Source: an uncultured Pelagibacteraceae bacterium (lineage in GTDB: Bacteria > Pseudomonadota > Alphaproteobacteria > Pelagibacterales > Pelagibacteraceae). From it: 64,000 nt of DNA. The stretch covers positions 38,458-102,457 of the forward strand of contig CACOXX010000001.1 in the NCBI GenBank assembly GCA_902631265.1, in the 5' to 3' direction. How positions within the stretch are numbered: the stretch's first letter is position 1; the number at the start of each line of letters is the position of its first letter. A model generated the notes under the pieces. That model had not been told where the DNA came from and ran no database searches. It saw only the letters and a program-made list of their open reading frames with translations. Below are positions 31,271 to 39,954 of this stretch, in pieces. Both the position numbers and the translations under genes were made by a program.

Positions 31271-32605
31271 TTACTGTCCATACAAGACAGTAGGTAACCA
31301 AAGGACAATCTTAGGAAATATAATAATAATGATTAATCCAATAATCTGAAGGACCATAAACTGCATCATTCCAAGATAAATATCCTTTAAATCCCACTCT
31401 GGGACTACCCCTTTTAGAAAATAAGCTGATAAGGCAACAGGTGGAGATAGCCAGGCGGTCTGTAAATTAACTGCTACAAGAATCGCAAACCAAGTTAGAT
31501 TAAATCCTAAAGCTTCAACTAATGGTAGGATAATTGGAATTATTATCATTACTATTGGAACCCATTCCAACGGCCAACCTAATAAAAATATCATTACCAT
31601 TATCATTGCAAGTATCAGATACTTATTCATTTCTAAACCTAATAAAAATTCAGTAAGCAGTGTTGGAGTACCTAGTCTTGCAAATACTGCTCCAAAGAAA
31701 TTTGATGCAGCAACTAAAACCATTATTAATGCAGTAATTTCTAATGTTTTAACAAGAGCTTCTTGTAATTTTGGTAAAGTTAATTTTTTATAAGATAGCG
31801 ATAAAAGTAGCGCACCCATTGCACCACATCCTGCAGCTTCCGTTGGTGTAGCAAATCCAAATAAAATACTTCCTAGAGCGGCAAAAACTAATGCGGCTGG
31901 TGGCACAAGACCTAGGAAAAATTCAATCCAGACTTCTCGCATACTGACCGCTCTCATATCCTCAGGTAAAACAGGTCCCAATTTTGGATTTATCATACAT
32001 CTAATTGTTGTGTAAGCCGCATATAAAGACGCAAGTAATATTCCGGGTAAAATTGCAGCCGCAAATAAATCAATAACTGGTATTTCCATTATTGGGCCCA
32101 TTACCACCAACATAATACTTGGTGGAATTAAAATTCCCAAAGTACCACCAGCTGTTATAGTACCTGCAGCAAGTTTTACATCATATCCAGATCTGTTCAT
32201 TGATTTAGCTGCCATTATTCCTAAAATCGTTACTGAAGCACCAACTATTCCTGTTGCAGCTGCAAAAATTACTGAAACAAATAAAACAGCATAATATAAA
32301 GCACCTCTAACCTTAGATAACATCAATTGAAAAGCAGAAAATAATCTTTCCATTAAGCCAGCTTGTTCCATCATTATTCCCATAAACACAAAGAGCGGAA
32401 CGGCGGCGAGAGTTTGTTCGGTCATTACCATAGAGAATTGGAGGGTCATTAAATAAAATACTAATTTTCCAAAACCTAAATAACCAAAAACAAATCCTAA
32501 AAATATAAGTGTGAATGAAATTGGAAAACCAACAAATATTGCAAACAGCATTACTCCAACTAATATAAAACCAAGTATTGCTGGATCTATTAGCTCAGCG
32601 ATCAT
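31271..32605 (-). CDS. dctM: TRAP transporter large permease (DctM)
   Basis: Large 12-helix membrane subunit of a tripartite ATP-independent periplasmic transporter. I choose the ATG at 32605 (MIAELID). It forms an ATGA overlap with the dctQ stop and is preceded by GGAG at good spacing. An ATG at 32623 is also in frame. Family landmarks include PLFVFMGIMMEQAG, TAGGTLGILIPPSIMLVVMG and PTEAAGCGAMGALLL. The product has 444 residues and works with DctP and DctQ for sodium-driven uptake of an organic acid. Confidence 0.92.
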   Translation of the reverse strand: MIAELIDPAILGFILVGVMLFAIFVGFPISFTLIFLGFVFGYLGFGKLVFYLMTLQFSMVMTEQTLAAVPLFVFMGIMMEQAGLMERLFSAFQLMLSKVRGALYYAVLFVSVIFAAATGIVGASVTILGIMAAKSMNRSGYDVKLAAGTITAGGTLGILIPPSIMLVVMGPIMEIPVIDLFAAAILPGILLASLYAAYTTIRCMINPKLGPVLPEDMRAVSMREVWIEFFLGLVPPAALVFAALGSILFGFATPTEAAGCGAMGALLLSLSYKKLTLPKLQEALVKTLEITALIMVLVAASNFFGAVFARLGTPTLLTEFLLGLEMNKYLILAMIMVMIFLLGWPLEWVPIVMIIIPIILPLVEALGFNLTWFAILVAVNLQTAWLSPPVALSAYFLKGVVPEWDLKDIYLGMMQFMVLQIIGLIIIIIFPKIVLWLPTVLYGQ

Positions 32606-33216
32606 TTTTTCGCTCCAGGCCATTCACCTTTTTTTGCAGCCCAATAACTCTTTAATAATTCAGAGAAACCTTGCACTAATAAAAAGATAATCCCAACTAA
32701 CAAACAAGTCTTGATCGGCCACATATATGGCATCCATGTAGTATCCATACCTCTTTCACCTCTTCTAATAGACTCTTCAACAAAACCAATTGTCATATAA
32801 AGAAATACGATTAAACCTGGAAAATAAAATAAAATATATAACCAGAAATCTATTAAACCTTGCGTTTTAGTTTTAAAGTTTCTGTATAAAAAATCTGCTC
32901 TTATGTGAACTCCTTTTGATAAAGCATAACCTGCTCCCAACATAAACAAGGCTCCATAAAGAAACCTGCTAATGTCATAAGCCCAAATTGTTGGAGCTAA
33001 AAATAATTTTCTCGCAAGTACCTCATAAGTCATAGCAAATATTAAAGGCATCAATATCCAACAAACAATATTTCCTATTAACTTGCTGAACTTATCTATC
33101 TTGACGATAGAATTCGCCATCCATGATGGCATATCATCGGGCATCTTATCTAAACCCCCTCGCCTTTCAGCGATCATTTCATCTGAAATATCTATTTTTG
33201 GAGGTTGATCATTCAT
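32602..33216 (-). CDS. dctQ: TRAP transporter small permease (DctQ)
   Basis: Four-helix membrane subunit of the TRAP system. The central region GALFMLGAGYALSKGVHIRADFLYRNF carries the conserved DctQ pattern (GxxxALxxGxHIRxD). The 204 residues include a hydrophilic N-terminal extension of about 35 residues before the first helix, longer than in many homologues. It ends in the dctM start and is separated from dctP by a 66-base gap containing a terminator-like hairpin. Confidence 0.9.
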   Translation of the reverse strand: MNDQPPKIDISDEMIAERRGGLDKMPDDMPSWMANSIVKIDKFSKLIGNIVCWILMPLIFAMTYEVLARKLFLAPTIWAYDISRFLYGALFMLGAGYALSKGVHIRADFLYRNFKTKTQGLIDFWLYILFYFPGLIVFLYMTIGFVEESIRRGERGMDTTWMPYMWPIKTCLLVGIIFLLVQGFSELLKSYWAAKKGEWPGAKK

Positions 33217-33234
33217 ATATAGATCTTAAACAAA

Positions 33235-33260
33235 AAGAGCGGACTGTAAAGCCCGCTCTT
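33235..33260 (-). terminator. Terminator/attenuator between dctP and dctQ
   Basis: On the minus strand the arms AAGAGCGG and CCGCTCTT (eight base pairs) enclose a ten-base loop and are followed by TTTTTGTTT. It lies 22 bases after the dctP stop and before dctQ. In TRAP operons such a site commonly reduces expression of the permease genes relative to the abundant binding protein. Confidence 0.75.
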
Positions 33261-33282
33261 AATAAATTTTAAGTTTATATTT

Positions 33283-34374
33283 TTACTTCAATGTCGCTGC
33301 GTGAGCCATTCCTAGCTTAGCATTAGACATTTGAGCACCACTCCAGAATGGAACAGCAACATCAGCAAACTCTTTCATTGAATCGTATACTTTTTTGAAG
33401 AACTTATTTTGTTCCGCATTTTTATTCAATGTAGCTTTTGCAGCTGCCATGTACTCTTTAAAGTAATCTGAAGGTGTATCTTCTAAAATAACTCCATGCT
33501 TTGTAGTTAATTCTTGTAAAGCTTTTCCATTTTCATAGATCCTGTAGCTTAAAGATTTAGCTAATGAAGCATTAGCAGCAACTTCAAGAGATTTTTTCTC
33601 ATGAGCTGTCATTGCTTTGTAAGTTTTTCCAGTGATATAAAAGTCAGCATTAACTACTACTTGGTGTAATCCTTGCAGGTAGTAATGTTTTAAAACTTTT
33701 TGGAAACCAAATGTTAAATCTGGTTTTGGGCAACACCACTCAGCTGCATCGATTGTACCTGCTTCTAAGGCTGGAAGAATATCTCCACCACCCATCGCAA
33801 CAGATGCTATACCGATATCTTTGTAAGTTTGTCCTGGAATTCCTGGAGGAGTTCTGAATTTATATTTTCTAAAGTCAGCCATATCTTTAATTGGTTTTGG
33901 AAACCAACCTAAAGCTTCTGGGCCAACTGGTTGAAGCATAAACCCTTTAATATCTCTTCCCATTTCTTTCCACAATTGATCATACAACTCTTTACCACCT
34001 CCATATTGGAACCATGATAAAAACGCTAAGTTATCGATACCTACTCCACCACCTGCTACTGGTGAACCAAATAACATAGCTGCAGGGTGATCACCTGACC
34101 AATAGTGTGTCCAAGCAAATCCACAGTCAATTAAACCTTTGTCAACTGCATCTAATGTTTCTTTTACTCCAACAACTGCACCTGCTGGCAAAATTTCAAA
34201 TTTTAATGAGCCATCAGTAAGAGCTGTTACAGTGTCAGTAAAGTCTTTTAACATTTTGACTTCATCAGCCTTAGTGTTAAGGACGGTCTGACATTTCAAT
34301 GTTTTAGCATTAGCATTTGATATAAAACCAAGAACTAAGAATGCCGCAAACATTAATGAAATGATTTTTTTCAT
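33283..34374 (-). CDS. dctP: TRAP transporter substrate-binding protein (DctP)
   Basis: Periplasmic binding protein that delivers substrate to DctQM. I choose MKKIIS at 34374 because it gives a proper signal peptide ending SNANA and has GAGAGG shortly upstream. A longer frame to 34596 would overlap the divergent GMC gene. The body (363 residues with signal) resembles the TakP/mannitol-chloroaromatic group. KFRTPPGIPGQTY carries the arginine that usually binds a carboxylate, and DAAEWCCPKPDL lines the site. The substrate is probably a carboxylic acid, though this is not proven. Confidence 0.9.
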   Translation of the reverse strand: MKKIISLMFAAFLVLGFISNANAKTLKCQTVLNTKADEVKMLKDFTDTVTALTDGSLKFEILPAGAVVGVKETLDAVDKGLIDCGFAWTHYWSGDHPAAMLFGSPVAGGGVGIDNLAFLSWFQYGGGKELYDQLWKEMGRDIKGFMLQPVGPEALGWFPKPIKDMADFRKYKFRTPPGIPGQTYKDIGIASVAMGGGDILPALEAGTIDAAEWCCPKPDLTFGFQKVLKHYYLQGLHQVVVNADFYITGKTYKAMTAHEKKSLEVAANASLAKSLSYRIYENGKALQELTTKHGVILEDTPSDYFKEYMAAAKATLNKNAEQNKFFKKVYDSMKEFADVAVPFWSGAQMSNAKLGMAHAATLK

Positions 34375-34516
34375 TATTTCCTCTCTTAAGTTAAATTTAA
34401 TAAGCCGTATCCAACCAAAAAAAATGAGGTTATACAAGTTGCATTTGACTTTATTAGTAATAAAAAAAGCTTTAATTAAGTGATAAATATTCAAAAATTT
34501 TGTTATAAAACTCAAA

Positions 34517-36112
34517 ATGGAAAAATTTGATTTTATTATAATCGGTGCGGGTTCTGCTGGATGTGTCTTAGCAAATCGAATAGTGAAAACTGGCAAGTTT
34601 AAAGTTTTGTTAATTGAAGCAGGAGGTAAAGATAATTATCCTTGGATACATATACCAGTAGGTTATTACAAAACTATGCATAATCCTAAAACGGATTGGT
34701 GTTTTAAAACTGAGCCTGATGAGACTATGGAAAATGTTTCGATACCATATCCGAGAGGAAAAACATTAGGTGGAAGCTCTTCGATCAATGGACTTTTATA
34801 TATAAGGGGTCAGGAGCAGGATTATGATTTATGGCGACAACTTGGAAATGTTGGTTGGGCTTGGAAAGATGTCCTGCCCTACTTTATCAAAGCTGAAGAC
34901 CAAGAAAGAGGTAAAGATCAATTTCATGGTGTTGGGGGACCATTAGCTGTATCAGATCAAAGAATTAAATTAGATATTTTAGATGTTTTTATGAATGCAG
35001 CTGAAGAAGTTGGTATTCCAAAAGTAAATGACTTTAATAAAGGGGATAATTTTGGATGTGGTTATTTTCAGGTTACAGAGAGGAATGGATTAAGATGCAG
35101 CACTGCAGTTGGATATCTAAATCCGGTAAAAAAAGATAAAAACTTTAAAATTGAAACAAACTGTCATGTTCAAAAAATAAATTTTGATGGGAATAACGCA
35201 GATAGCGTTACTTATTCAAAAGGGAATGAATCTTTTACTGTTAAAGCCGAGAGGGAAATTTTACTTTGTGCAGGGTCAATTGGAAGTCCTCACATACTTC
35301 AGGCTTCAGGTGTTGGGGAAGCCTCAAAAATAAAAGATTTGGGAATTAATATTATTAAAGATCTTAAGGGTGTCGGTAAAAACCTTCAAGACCATCTGAT
35401 GTTCAGGCCAGTTTATAAAGTTAAAAACATAAAAACTTTAAATAAGAAAATCAATAGTATGCTTGGTAAACTATTTATTGGAATTGAGTATGTTTTTAAA
35501 AGAAGAGGTCCAATGACTATGGGCGCAAGTCAACTTTGTGGTTTTGCTAAAAGTGATCCAAGCAGAGATACGCCAAATTTACAATTCCATATTCAACCAA
35601 TTAGTACTGACAAATTGGGGGGTGCAAACCTTCATGATTTCCATGCTTTCACTCCAACTGTTGCGAACATAAGACCAACGAGTAGAGGTGAAATAACTAT
35701 AAGTAATAAAGATACAAAGGTTAACCCAAAAATTAAGATGAATTATTTATCAACTGATGAGGATAGAAAAGTTGCAGCTGATGGAATTAAATTGATTAGG
35801 AAAATTGTTATGGAAACAAATGAGTTTAAAAAATATGAGCCCGAAGAATTTAGGCCTGGTTCACATCTAAATGATAAAGAAGAAATAGTAAAAGCTTGTA
35901 GTCATTACGCACAAACAATTTTTCATCCAGTCGGCACTTGTAAAATGGGAAATGACGACTCAGCTGTGGTTTCTGATAAATTACAAGTTCATGGCCTGAA
36001 TAAACTGAGAGTGATCGATGCCTCTATTATGCCAAATATAACTTCTGGAAATACTAATGCACCTACTATTATGATTGCTGAAAAGGGTGCGGATATGATA
36101 TTGAACCCATAA
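34517..36112 (+). CDS. GMC family oxidoreductase (choline dehydrogenase-like)
   Basis: FAD-dependent alcohol dehydrogenase of 531 residues. The N-terminus has the dinucleotide motif IIGAGSAGCVLANRI. GGSSSINGLLYIRG is the GMC signature 1 region and GSIGSPHILQASG is signature 2. The C-terminal active site shows HPVGTCKMG and SGNTNAPTIMIAEKGAD, with the expected histidine and asparagine. No betaine aldehyde dehydrogenase is adjacent, so choline is only one candidate substrate. It diverges from the TRAP operon and heads a tightly packed plus-strand operon. Confidence 0.88.
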   Translation: MEKFDFIIIGAGSAGCVLANRIVKTGKFKVLLIEAGGKDNYPWIHIPVGYYKTMHNPKTDWCFKTEPDETMENVSIPYPRGKTLGGSSSINGLLYIRGQEQDYDLWRQLGNVGWAWKDVLPYFIKAEDQERGKDQFHGVGGPLAVSDQRIKLDILDVFMNAAEEVGIPKVNDFNKGDNFGCGYFQVTERNGLRCSTAVGYLNPVKKDKNFKIETNCHVQKINFDGNNADSVTYSKGNESFTVKAEREILLCAGSIGSPHILQASGVGEASKIKDLGINIIKDLKGVGKNLQDHLMFRPVYKVKNIKTLNKKINSMLGKLFIGIEYVFKRRGPMTMGASQLCGFAKSDPSRDTPNLQFHIQPISTDKLGGANLHDFHAFTPTVANIRPTSRGEITISNKDTKVNPKIKMNYLSTDEDRKVAADGIKLIRKIVMETNEFKKYEPEEFRPGSHLNDKEEIVKACSHYAQTIFHPVGTCKMGNDDSAVVSDKLQVHGLNKLRVIDASIMPNITSGNTNAPTIMIAEKGADMILNP

Positions 36113-36690
36113 TGTTATCAGAACAAGTTTTAATTTTTTTTCAAATCATTTTCATTGATTTAGTTCTTGCTGGGGACAATGCAATTATTATTGGAATGGT
36201 TGCTTCACAATTTCCACCTGAACAAAGAAAAAAAATAATTTTTTGGGGGATTGGTGCAGCTGTAATTTTGAGAATTCTATTTACGCTTATCACGGCTTAT
36301 CTATTACAAATTTCTGGATTAAGATTAGTTGGAGGAATTTTACTGTTATACATTTGCTATAAACTCTATGTTGATGTTGTTAAACAAAGTGAAAAAAAGG
36401 ACGATATTAAAATAGATAACTCATCTTTTCTAAAGGCTATTACGACTGTTATCCTTGCGGATATAACTATGAGTTTAGACAATGTTTTAGGAGTTGCTGG
36501 GGCCGCAAGAGATCACTACCATTTATTGGTTTTTGGGCTTGCCCTATCAATTATATTAATGGCAACTGCAGCAACATTAATTTCTGGTTGGATAAAAAAA
36601 TACAAATGGATTGCTTGGGTAGGTTTACTAGCAGTTCTAATAGTTGCAATAGAATTGATTTATACTGATATAAAAGTACTATTATTTTAA
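36112..36690 (+). CDS. TerC/YjbE family integral membrane protein
   Basis: A 192-residue membrane protein with about six helices and the two TerC acidic-asparagine motifs, IDLVLAGDNAIII in helix 1 and ADITMSLDNVLGVA in the middle. TerC-family proteins are linked to metal (manganese) efflux or metal loading of exported proteins, and the YjbE-type short form is seen here. The start overlaps the GMC stop (TAATG), so the two are translationally coupled, which is an unexpected partnership. Confidence 0.88.
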   Translation: MLSEQVLIFFQIIFIDLVLAGDNAIIIGMVASQFPPEQRKKIIFWGIGAAVILRILFTLITAYLLQISGLRLVGGILLLYICYKLYVDVVKQSEKKDDIKIDNSSFLKAITTVILADITMSLDNVLGVAGAARDHYHLLVFGLALSIILMATAATLISGWIKKYKWIAWVGLLAVLIVAIELIYTDIKVLLF

Positions 36691-36692
36691 AA

Positions 36693-37460
36693 ATGTTTCT
36701 TAAAAAACAAAACTTAAAAAATAAAATTGCCCTTGTTACTGGAGCTGGAAAAGGTATAGGAAAAGCTTGTGCTATTGCTCTTGCCGAAGCTGGGGCAAGT
36801 TTAATTATTGTTAGTCGAACAAAAAAAGATTTAGACCAAGTTTCAAAAATTGTTAAGAAATTTAGATCAAAGTGTAAATCGTATGTTTGTGACGTGACAA
36901 AATATTCTGAAATTAAATCAGTAATAGACTCTCAAAAAAGAATTGACATTTTGGTTAATAATGCAGGAACAAATATTCCAGAGCATTTTACTAAAGTAAA
37001 AAGAAAAGATATGGAATATGTTGTTAAGATTAATACAATGGCTACATTTAATATTGCTCAACTGTCTGCTTTAAAAATGATTGAATTAAAGAATAGAAAA
37101 AAAGTTGGAGGTGTAATTATTAATATGTCTTCACAAATGGGTCATGTGGGCGGCCCCATAAGAAGTGTTTACAATATGACCAAGTTTGGTTTTGAAGGGC
37201 TTACAAAGGGGATGTCTATTGACCTGGCAAAGCATAATATAAGGGTAAACACAGTATGCCCTACTTTTGTTGTTACTCCAATGACAAGTAAATTTTTAAA
37301 AGACAAAAAATTTATGAGGGAGGTTCTAGGAAATATTCCACTAGGAAGATTTGCTGAGCTTTCTGATGTTGCGAGTGCTGTAGTTTTTCTTGCCTCTGAT
37401 CAGGCATCAATGATTACCGGTACCTCTTTATTGGTTGATGGTGGATGGACTTCAAAATAA
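36693..37460 (+). CDS. SDR family oxidoreductase
   Basis: A 255-residue short-chain dehydrogenase. The NAD(P) motif is TGAGKGIGKACA, NNAG is at strand four, serines lie in NMSSQMG, and the catalytic YNMTK supplies tyrosine and lysine. The C-terminal MITGTSLLVDGGWTSK is typical. The second strand ends in SRTKK, suggesting NADP preference (inference). It starts three bases after the TerC gene and overlaps the M23 gene by 16 bases. Confidence 0.88.
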   Translation: MFLKKQNLKNKIALVTGAGKGIGKACAIALAEAGASLIIVSRTKKDLDQVSKIVKKFRSKCKSYVCDVTKYSEIKSVIDSQKRIDILVNNAGTNIPEHFTKVKRKDMEYVVKINTMATFNIAQLSALKMIELKNRKKVGGVIINMSSQMGHVGGPIRSVYNMTKFGFEGLTKGMSIDLAKHNIRVNTVCPTFVVTPMTSKFLKDKKFMREVLGNIPLGRFAELSDVASAVVFLASDQASMITGTSLLVDGGWTSK

Positions 37461-38245
37461 TCAAATACCTATTAATTTTTTTACTTATTCAATTTAATAG
37501 CCAAGCAATTGAATTTGAGGGAAAGTTCATTCAGGGACATTTTATATTAGGTAAAACTGATCCTGGAGCTAAAATACAAATAGATAAAAAAAACGTTAGA
37601 GTTTCAAAGGATGGTTTTTTTGCATTTGGTCTTGGAAGAGATAGAAAAAATGATGTTATTATAACTGAAACTCTAAATGGAGTTAAAAATCAATTTGTTA
37701 AGAAAGTTTTAAAAAGAGAATATAAAATACAAAGAATAGATGGTTTGCCTGAAAAAAAAGTAACTCCACCCAAAGAGGTTTACGATAGAATTAGAAAAGA
37801 AAATAAACTTATTGGAAGGGCTAGATCTATTGACACTGATCTAATATATTTTAAAGATAAATTTATAACTCCAGTTGATGACGCAATTATAACCGGCGTT
37901 TATGGTAGTCAAAGAATTTTGAATGGAAAACCAAGGTGGCCACACTACGGTTTAGATTACGCCCAAAAAACTGGAACCCCAATAAAAGCAATGTTGAGTG
38001 GTGTGGTTACCCTTGCTGAAAAAGATCTTTATTACACTGGAGCTACATTAATTTTCGATCATGGCCATGGAATTTCAACTTTATATATGCATATGAATGA
38101 AATTTTTGTTGAAATGGGGCAAGAAGTCAAAAAAGGAGATGTAATTGGCACTGTTGGGAAATCTGGTCGCGCTACAGGACCTCATTTAGATGTTAGATTG
38201 AATTGGTTTGATATTAAACTAGATCCAGGAAGTGTATTAAATTAA
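37445..38245 (+). CDS. M23-family peptidoglycan metallopeptidase, exported
   Basis: A 266-residue periplasmic protein with a signal sequence (MDFKIIKYLLIFLLIQFNSQA). The C-terminal LytM domain starts at HYGLDYAQKTGTPI (zinc ligands H and D) and includes LYMHMNEIF. The last motif reads ATGPHLDVRLNW, with aspartate where most members have the second histidine of HxH. This HLD variant is known in some proteobacterial homologues, and its effect on activity is unclear. It starts inside the end of the SDR gene and abuts the hydratase gene. Confidence 0.85.
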   Translation: MDFKIIKYLLIFLLIQFNSQAIEFEGKFIQGHFILGKTDPGAKIQIDKKNVRVSKDGFFAFGLGRDRKNDVIITETLNGVKNQFVKKVLKREYKIQRIDGLPEKKVTPPKEVYDRIRKENKLIGRARSIDTDLIYFKDKFITPVDDAIITGVYGSQRILNGKPRWPHYGLDYAQKTGTPIKAMLSGVVTLAEKDLYYTGATLIFDHGHGISTLYMHMNEIFVEMGQEVKKGDVIGTVGKSGRATGPHLDVRLNWFDIKLDPGSVLN

Positions 38246-39018
38246 TGAAAAAAGAAATCGAAAAATTTGCTGATAAGCTGGTAATCGCTTACAAAAAAAA
38301 CAAATTGATAAGCCCACTTCCAATTAAATATACAAAAAATATTAAAAATGCGACAAGGCTTAGAAAAATTTGTGAGTCTAAAATTGAAACAAAAATTGTT
38401 GGGTTTAAAGCAGGGGGCACTGCTTTGCCAGTTTTAAAAAAGTTGAAGGAAAGAGAACCTTTTTACTCTGCTATTTTTAAAAATAATATTTTAAAAAGTG
38501 GCAAAGGTGTCAAAATTAATAGTTCAACATTGGGTATAGAAGTAGAAGTTGGATATTTAATAAATAAGAATTTTTTTGATAACAAAAGTTTAATAACTAT
38601 GAAAAATGTAAGTAAATATATAACTCATATGATGCCATGCATTGAGGTGGTTGGTTATAGACAAAAAAAACAAGGTATAAAATATTTAGGTGATCTAGCA
38701 AGTGATTTCGGCGCTAATATAAAATTTCTTGTTGGTGCAAAAAAGAAATTCAAAAAGTTGAATATAGGTAATCTTAAGTGCAGTATTAAAAATGTAAAGA
38801 CCGGAAATATTGTAAAAGGAAATACTAATACAGTATATATTAATCCACTAAATTCCTTGAGATTCGTTTTGAATAAAATGAAAAAAGATAAGGTTAAATT
38901 AAATTCAAACTTTTTTGTTTTTACTGGTTCTACGGTAGGTGTTGTTCCACTTAAAAACAAAGGAATGTACGTAGCGAAAATTGATAAAATTGGAACTGTT
39001 AAGTCTGCAATACGTTAA
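38245..39018 (+). CDS. 2-keto-4-pentenoate hydratase / fumarylacetoacetate hydrolase-fold protein
   Basis: A 257-residue protein related to MhpD-type hydratases and decarboxylases. Visible landmarks are VGFKAGGTALPVL, the acidic metal-binding region SSTLGIEVEVGYLI (E-x-E), MPCIEVVGYR and the C-terminal TGSTVGVVPLKNKGMYVAKID. These enzymes act on 2-oxo acids from aromatic or hydroxy-acid catabolism. With a GMC dehydrogenase and SDRs in the same operon this supports a catabolic role, but the pathway cannot be named. It overlaps its neighbours by one base on both sides. Confidence 0.75.
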   Translation: MKKEIEKFADKLVIAYKKNKLISPLPIKYTKNIKNATRLRKICESKIETKIVGFKAGGTALPVLKKLKEREPFYSAIFKNNILKSGKGVKINSSTLGIEVEVGYLINKNFFDNKSLITMKNVSKYITHMMPCIEVVGYRQKKQGIKYLGDLASDFGANIKFLVGAKKKFKKLNIGNLKCSIKNVKTGNIVKGNTNTVYINPLNSLRFVLNKMKKDKVKLNSNFFVFTGSTVGVVPLKNKGMYVAKIDKIGTVKSAIR

Positions 39019-39158
39019 TGTCTGCAATTAAAAAATTTCTTAAAAATAGTAAAGTTGGAAAATATATTATTGCTGGAAGTTTTTTTTTCTTTCTAATTAA
39101 AGGATTTATTTGGTTAGTAGTTATTGCTTTTGCCTGGTTGGGTCTCGGAAAATTATAA
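39018..39158 (+). CDS. 46-aa single-helix membrane protein
   Basis: ATG overlaps the hydratase stop (TAATG). The product begins MSAIKKFLKNSKVGKYIIAG, then has one hydrophobic helix (FFFFLIKGFIWLVVIAFAWLGLG) and ends in KL. The positively charged N-terminus predicts cytoplasmic N-terminus. The stop/start overlap with a real gene and the clean topology support it. I recognise no named family. Its end overlaps the convergent DUF4149 gene by six bases. Confidence 0.6.
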   Translation: MSAIKKFLKNSKVGKYIIAGSFFFFLIKGFIWLVVIAFAWLGLGKL

Positions 39159-39542
39159 TAAAATTATCACTAAAAATATCAACTGAATAAAGTTTATGAT
39201 CACGGAAATAAAGTGTGATATTTTAAATTTTTTATCTTCGTTGTTGTCCCTGAATTTGTTTATCATTGGCATTAGTATAAAATTTGAAATAGCGAACAAT
39301 ACACTAACGCTTACCATTAATAAAAAATGAATTGATATATTTTGATTCAAAAAAAATAATACACTAGCTACAAAACTAAGAGTTAAATTTAGAAGGTAAT
39401 AAAATGGAAAAATTCCTCTGATAAATTTTCTTGAATTTTCTTCATCGAGCAACTTAAATGTAGTTGGGGCTACAACAAATGAAAAAAAAATCATCGTCCC
39501 AAGAATTATCGCAGTTAAGTAAAGAGCAGATTGGCCTAACAT
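39153..39542 (-). CDS. DUF4149-like membrane protein
   Basis: A 129-residue protein with four membrane helices. The first helix and loop ILGTMIFFSFVVAPTTFKLL and the motif RKFIRGIFPFYYLLN match the DUF4149 pattern of small integral membrane proteins of unknown function. It overlaps the upstream monooxygenase-like gene by one base, so the pair is one transcript. Confidence 0.75.
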   Translation of the reverse strand: MLGQSALYLTAIILGTMIFFSFVVAPTTFKLLDEENSRKFIRGIFPFYYLLNLTLSFVASVLFFLNQNISIHFLLMVSVSVLFAISNFILMPMINKFRDNNEDKKFKISHFISVIINFIQLIFLVIILL

Positions 39543-39844
39543 TAAATAACTACTTCAAATCCTTCAAAATTTGGATGACCTAAATATAGCCCTTTATGTT
39601 GCCCAGAATTTTTATGAGCTAATCTAAATGCCTCAGATTTAGTCCAATTTATAAAATCATTTTTTGAATTCCAAATACTATGTGAGGCATATAAAGTGTG
39701 CTCATCATTTGTATCTCCTTTAACTAAATGAAATTCTTTAAATCCTGGAACACCTTTTAAGTGAGTGTCTCTATTTTTCCAGACATCCTCAAATGCTTTT
39801 TCTTTACCAAGAACAATTTTAAAACGATTCATTGCAATAAACAT
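39542..39844 (-). CDS. Antibiotic biosynthesis monooxygenase-like (ABM) protein
   Basis: A 100-residue ferredoxin-like fold protein. MFIAMNRFKIVLGKEKAFEDVWKNR and the middle YASHSIWNSKNDFINWTKSEAF match the ABM/HmoA group, which includes heme-degrading monooxygenases. The usual asparagine near the start (N6) is present. Heme degradation is possible but not demonstrated. It is upstream of and joined to the DUF4149 gene. Confidence 0.75.
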   Translation of the reverse strand: MFIAMNRFKIVLGKEKAFEDVWKNRDTHLKGVPGFKEFHLVKGDTNDEHTLYASHSIWNSKNDFINWTKSEAFRLAHKNSGQHKGLYLGHPNFEGFEVVI

Positions 39845-39884
39845 AGTTCAATATATTAATTCTATCTAAAGTTTAAAAGTTAAA

Positions 39885-39899
39885 AGAGTGTGACACTCT
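39885..39899. promoter_or_regulatory. 15-base perfect palindrome upstream of exported small protein
   Basis: AGAGTGT, a central G, then ACACTCT: a G+C-richer perfect palindrome in very A+T-rich DNA, between the divergent ABM gene and the 68-aa exported protein gene and 56 bases before the latter's ATG. A second inverted repeat (CTTAATT ... AATTAAG) follows at once. It could be an operator or a leader hairpin. Confidence 0.4.
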
Positions 39900-39954
39900 G
39901 TTGCTTAATTTTAAATAATTAAGTGCATATATAAGATATAACGAAAGGATAATC

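Noticed and set aside
31247..34516. Riboswitch upstream of the NCS1 or TRAP genes (thiamine/glycine/SAM types)
   Set aside because: The NCS1 leader is only 24 bases and the TRAP leader shows no THI-box, glycine or SAM-V-like conserved core that I can find.
34375..34596. Longer start for the TRAP binding protein
   Set aside because: The extension removes the signal peptide from the N-terminus and overlaps the divergent GMC gene; MKKIIS has a ribosome site.
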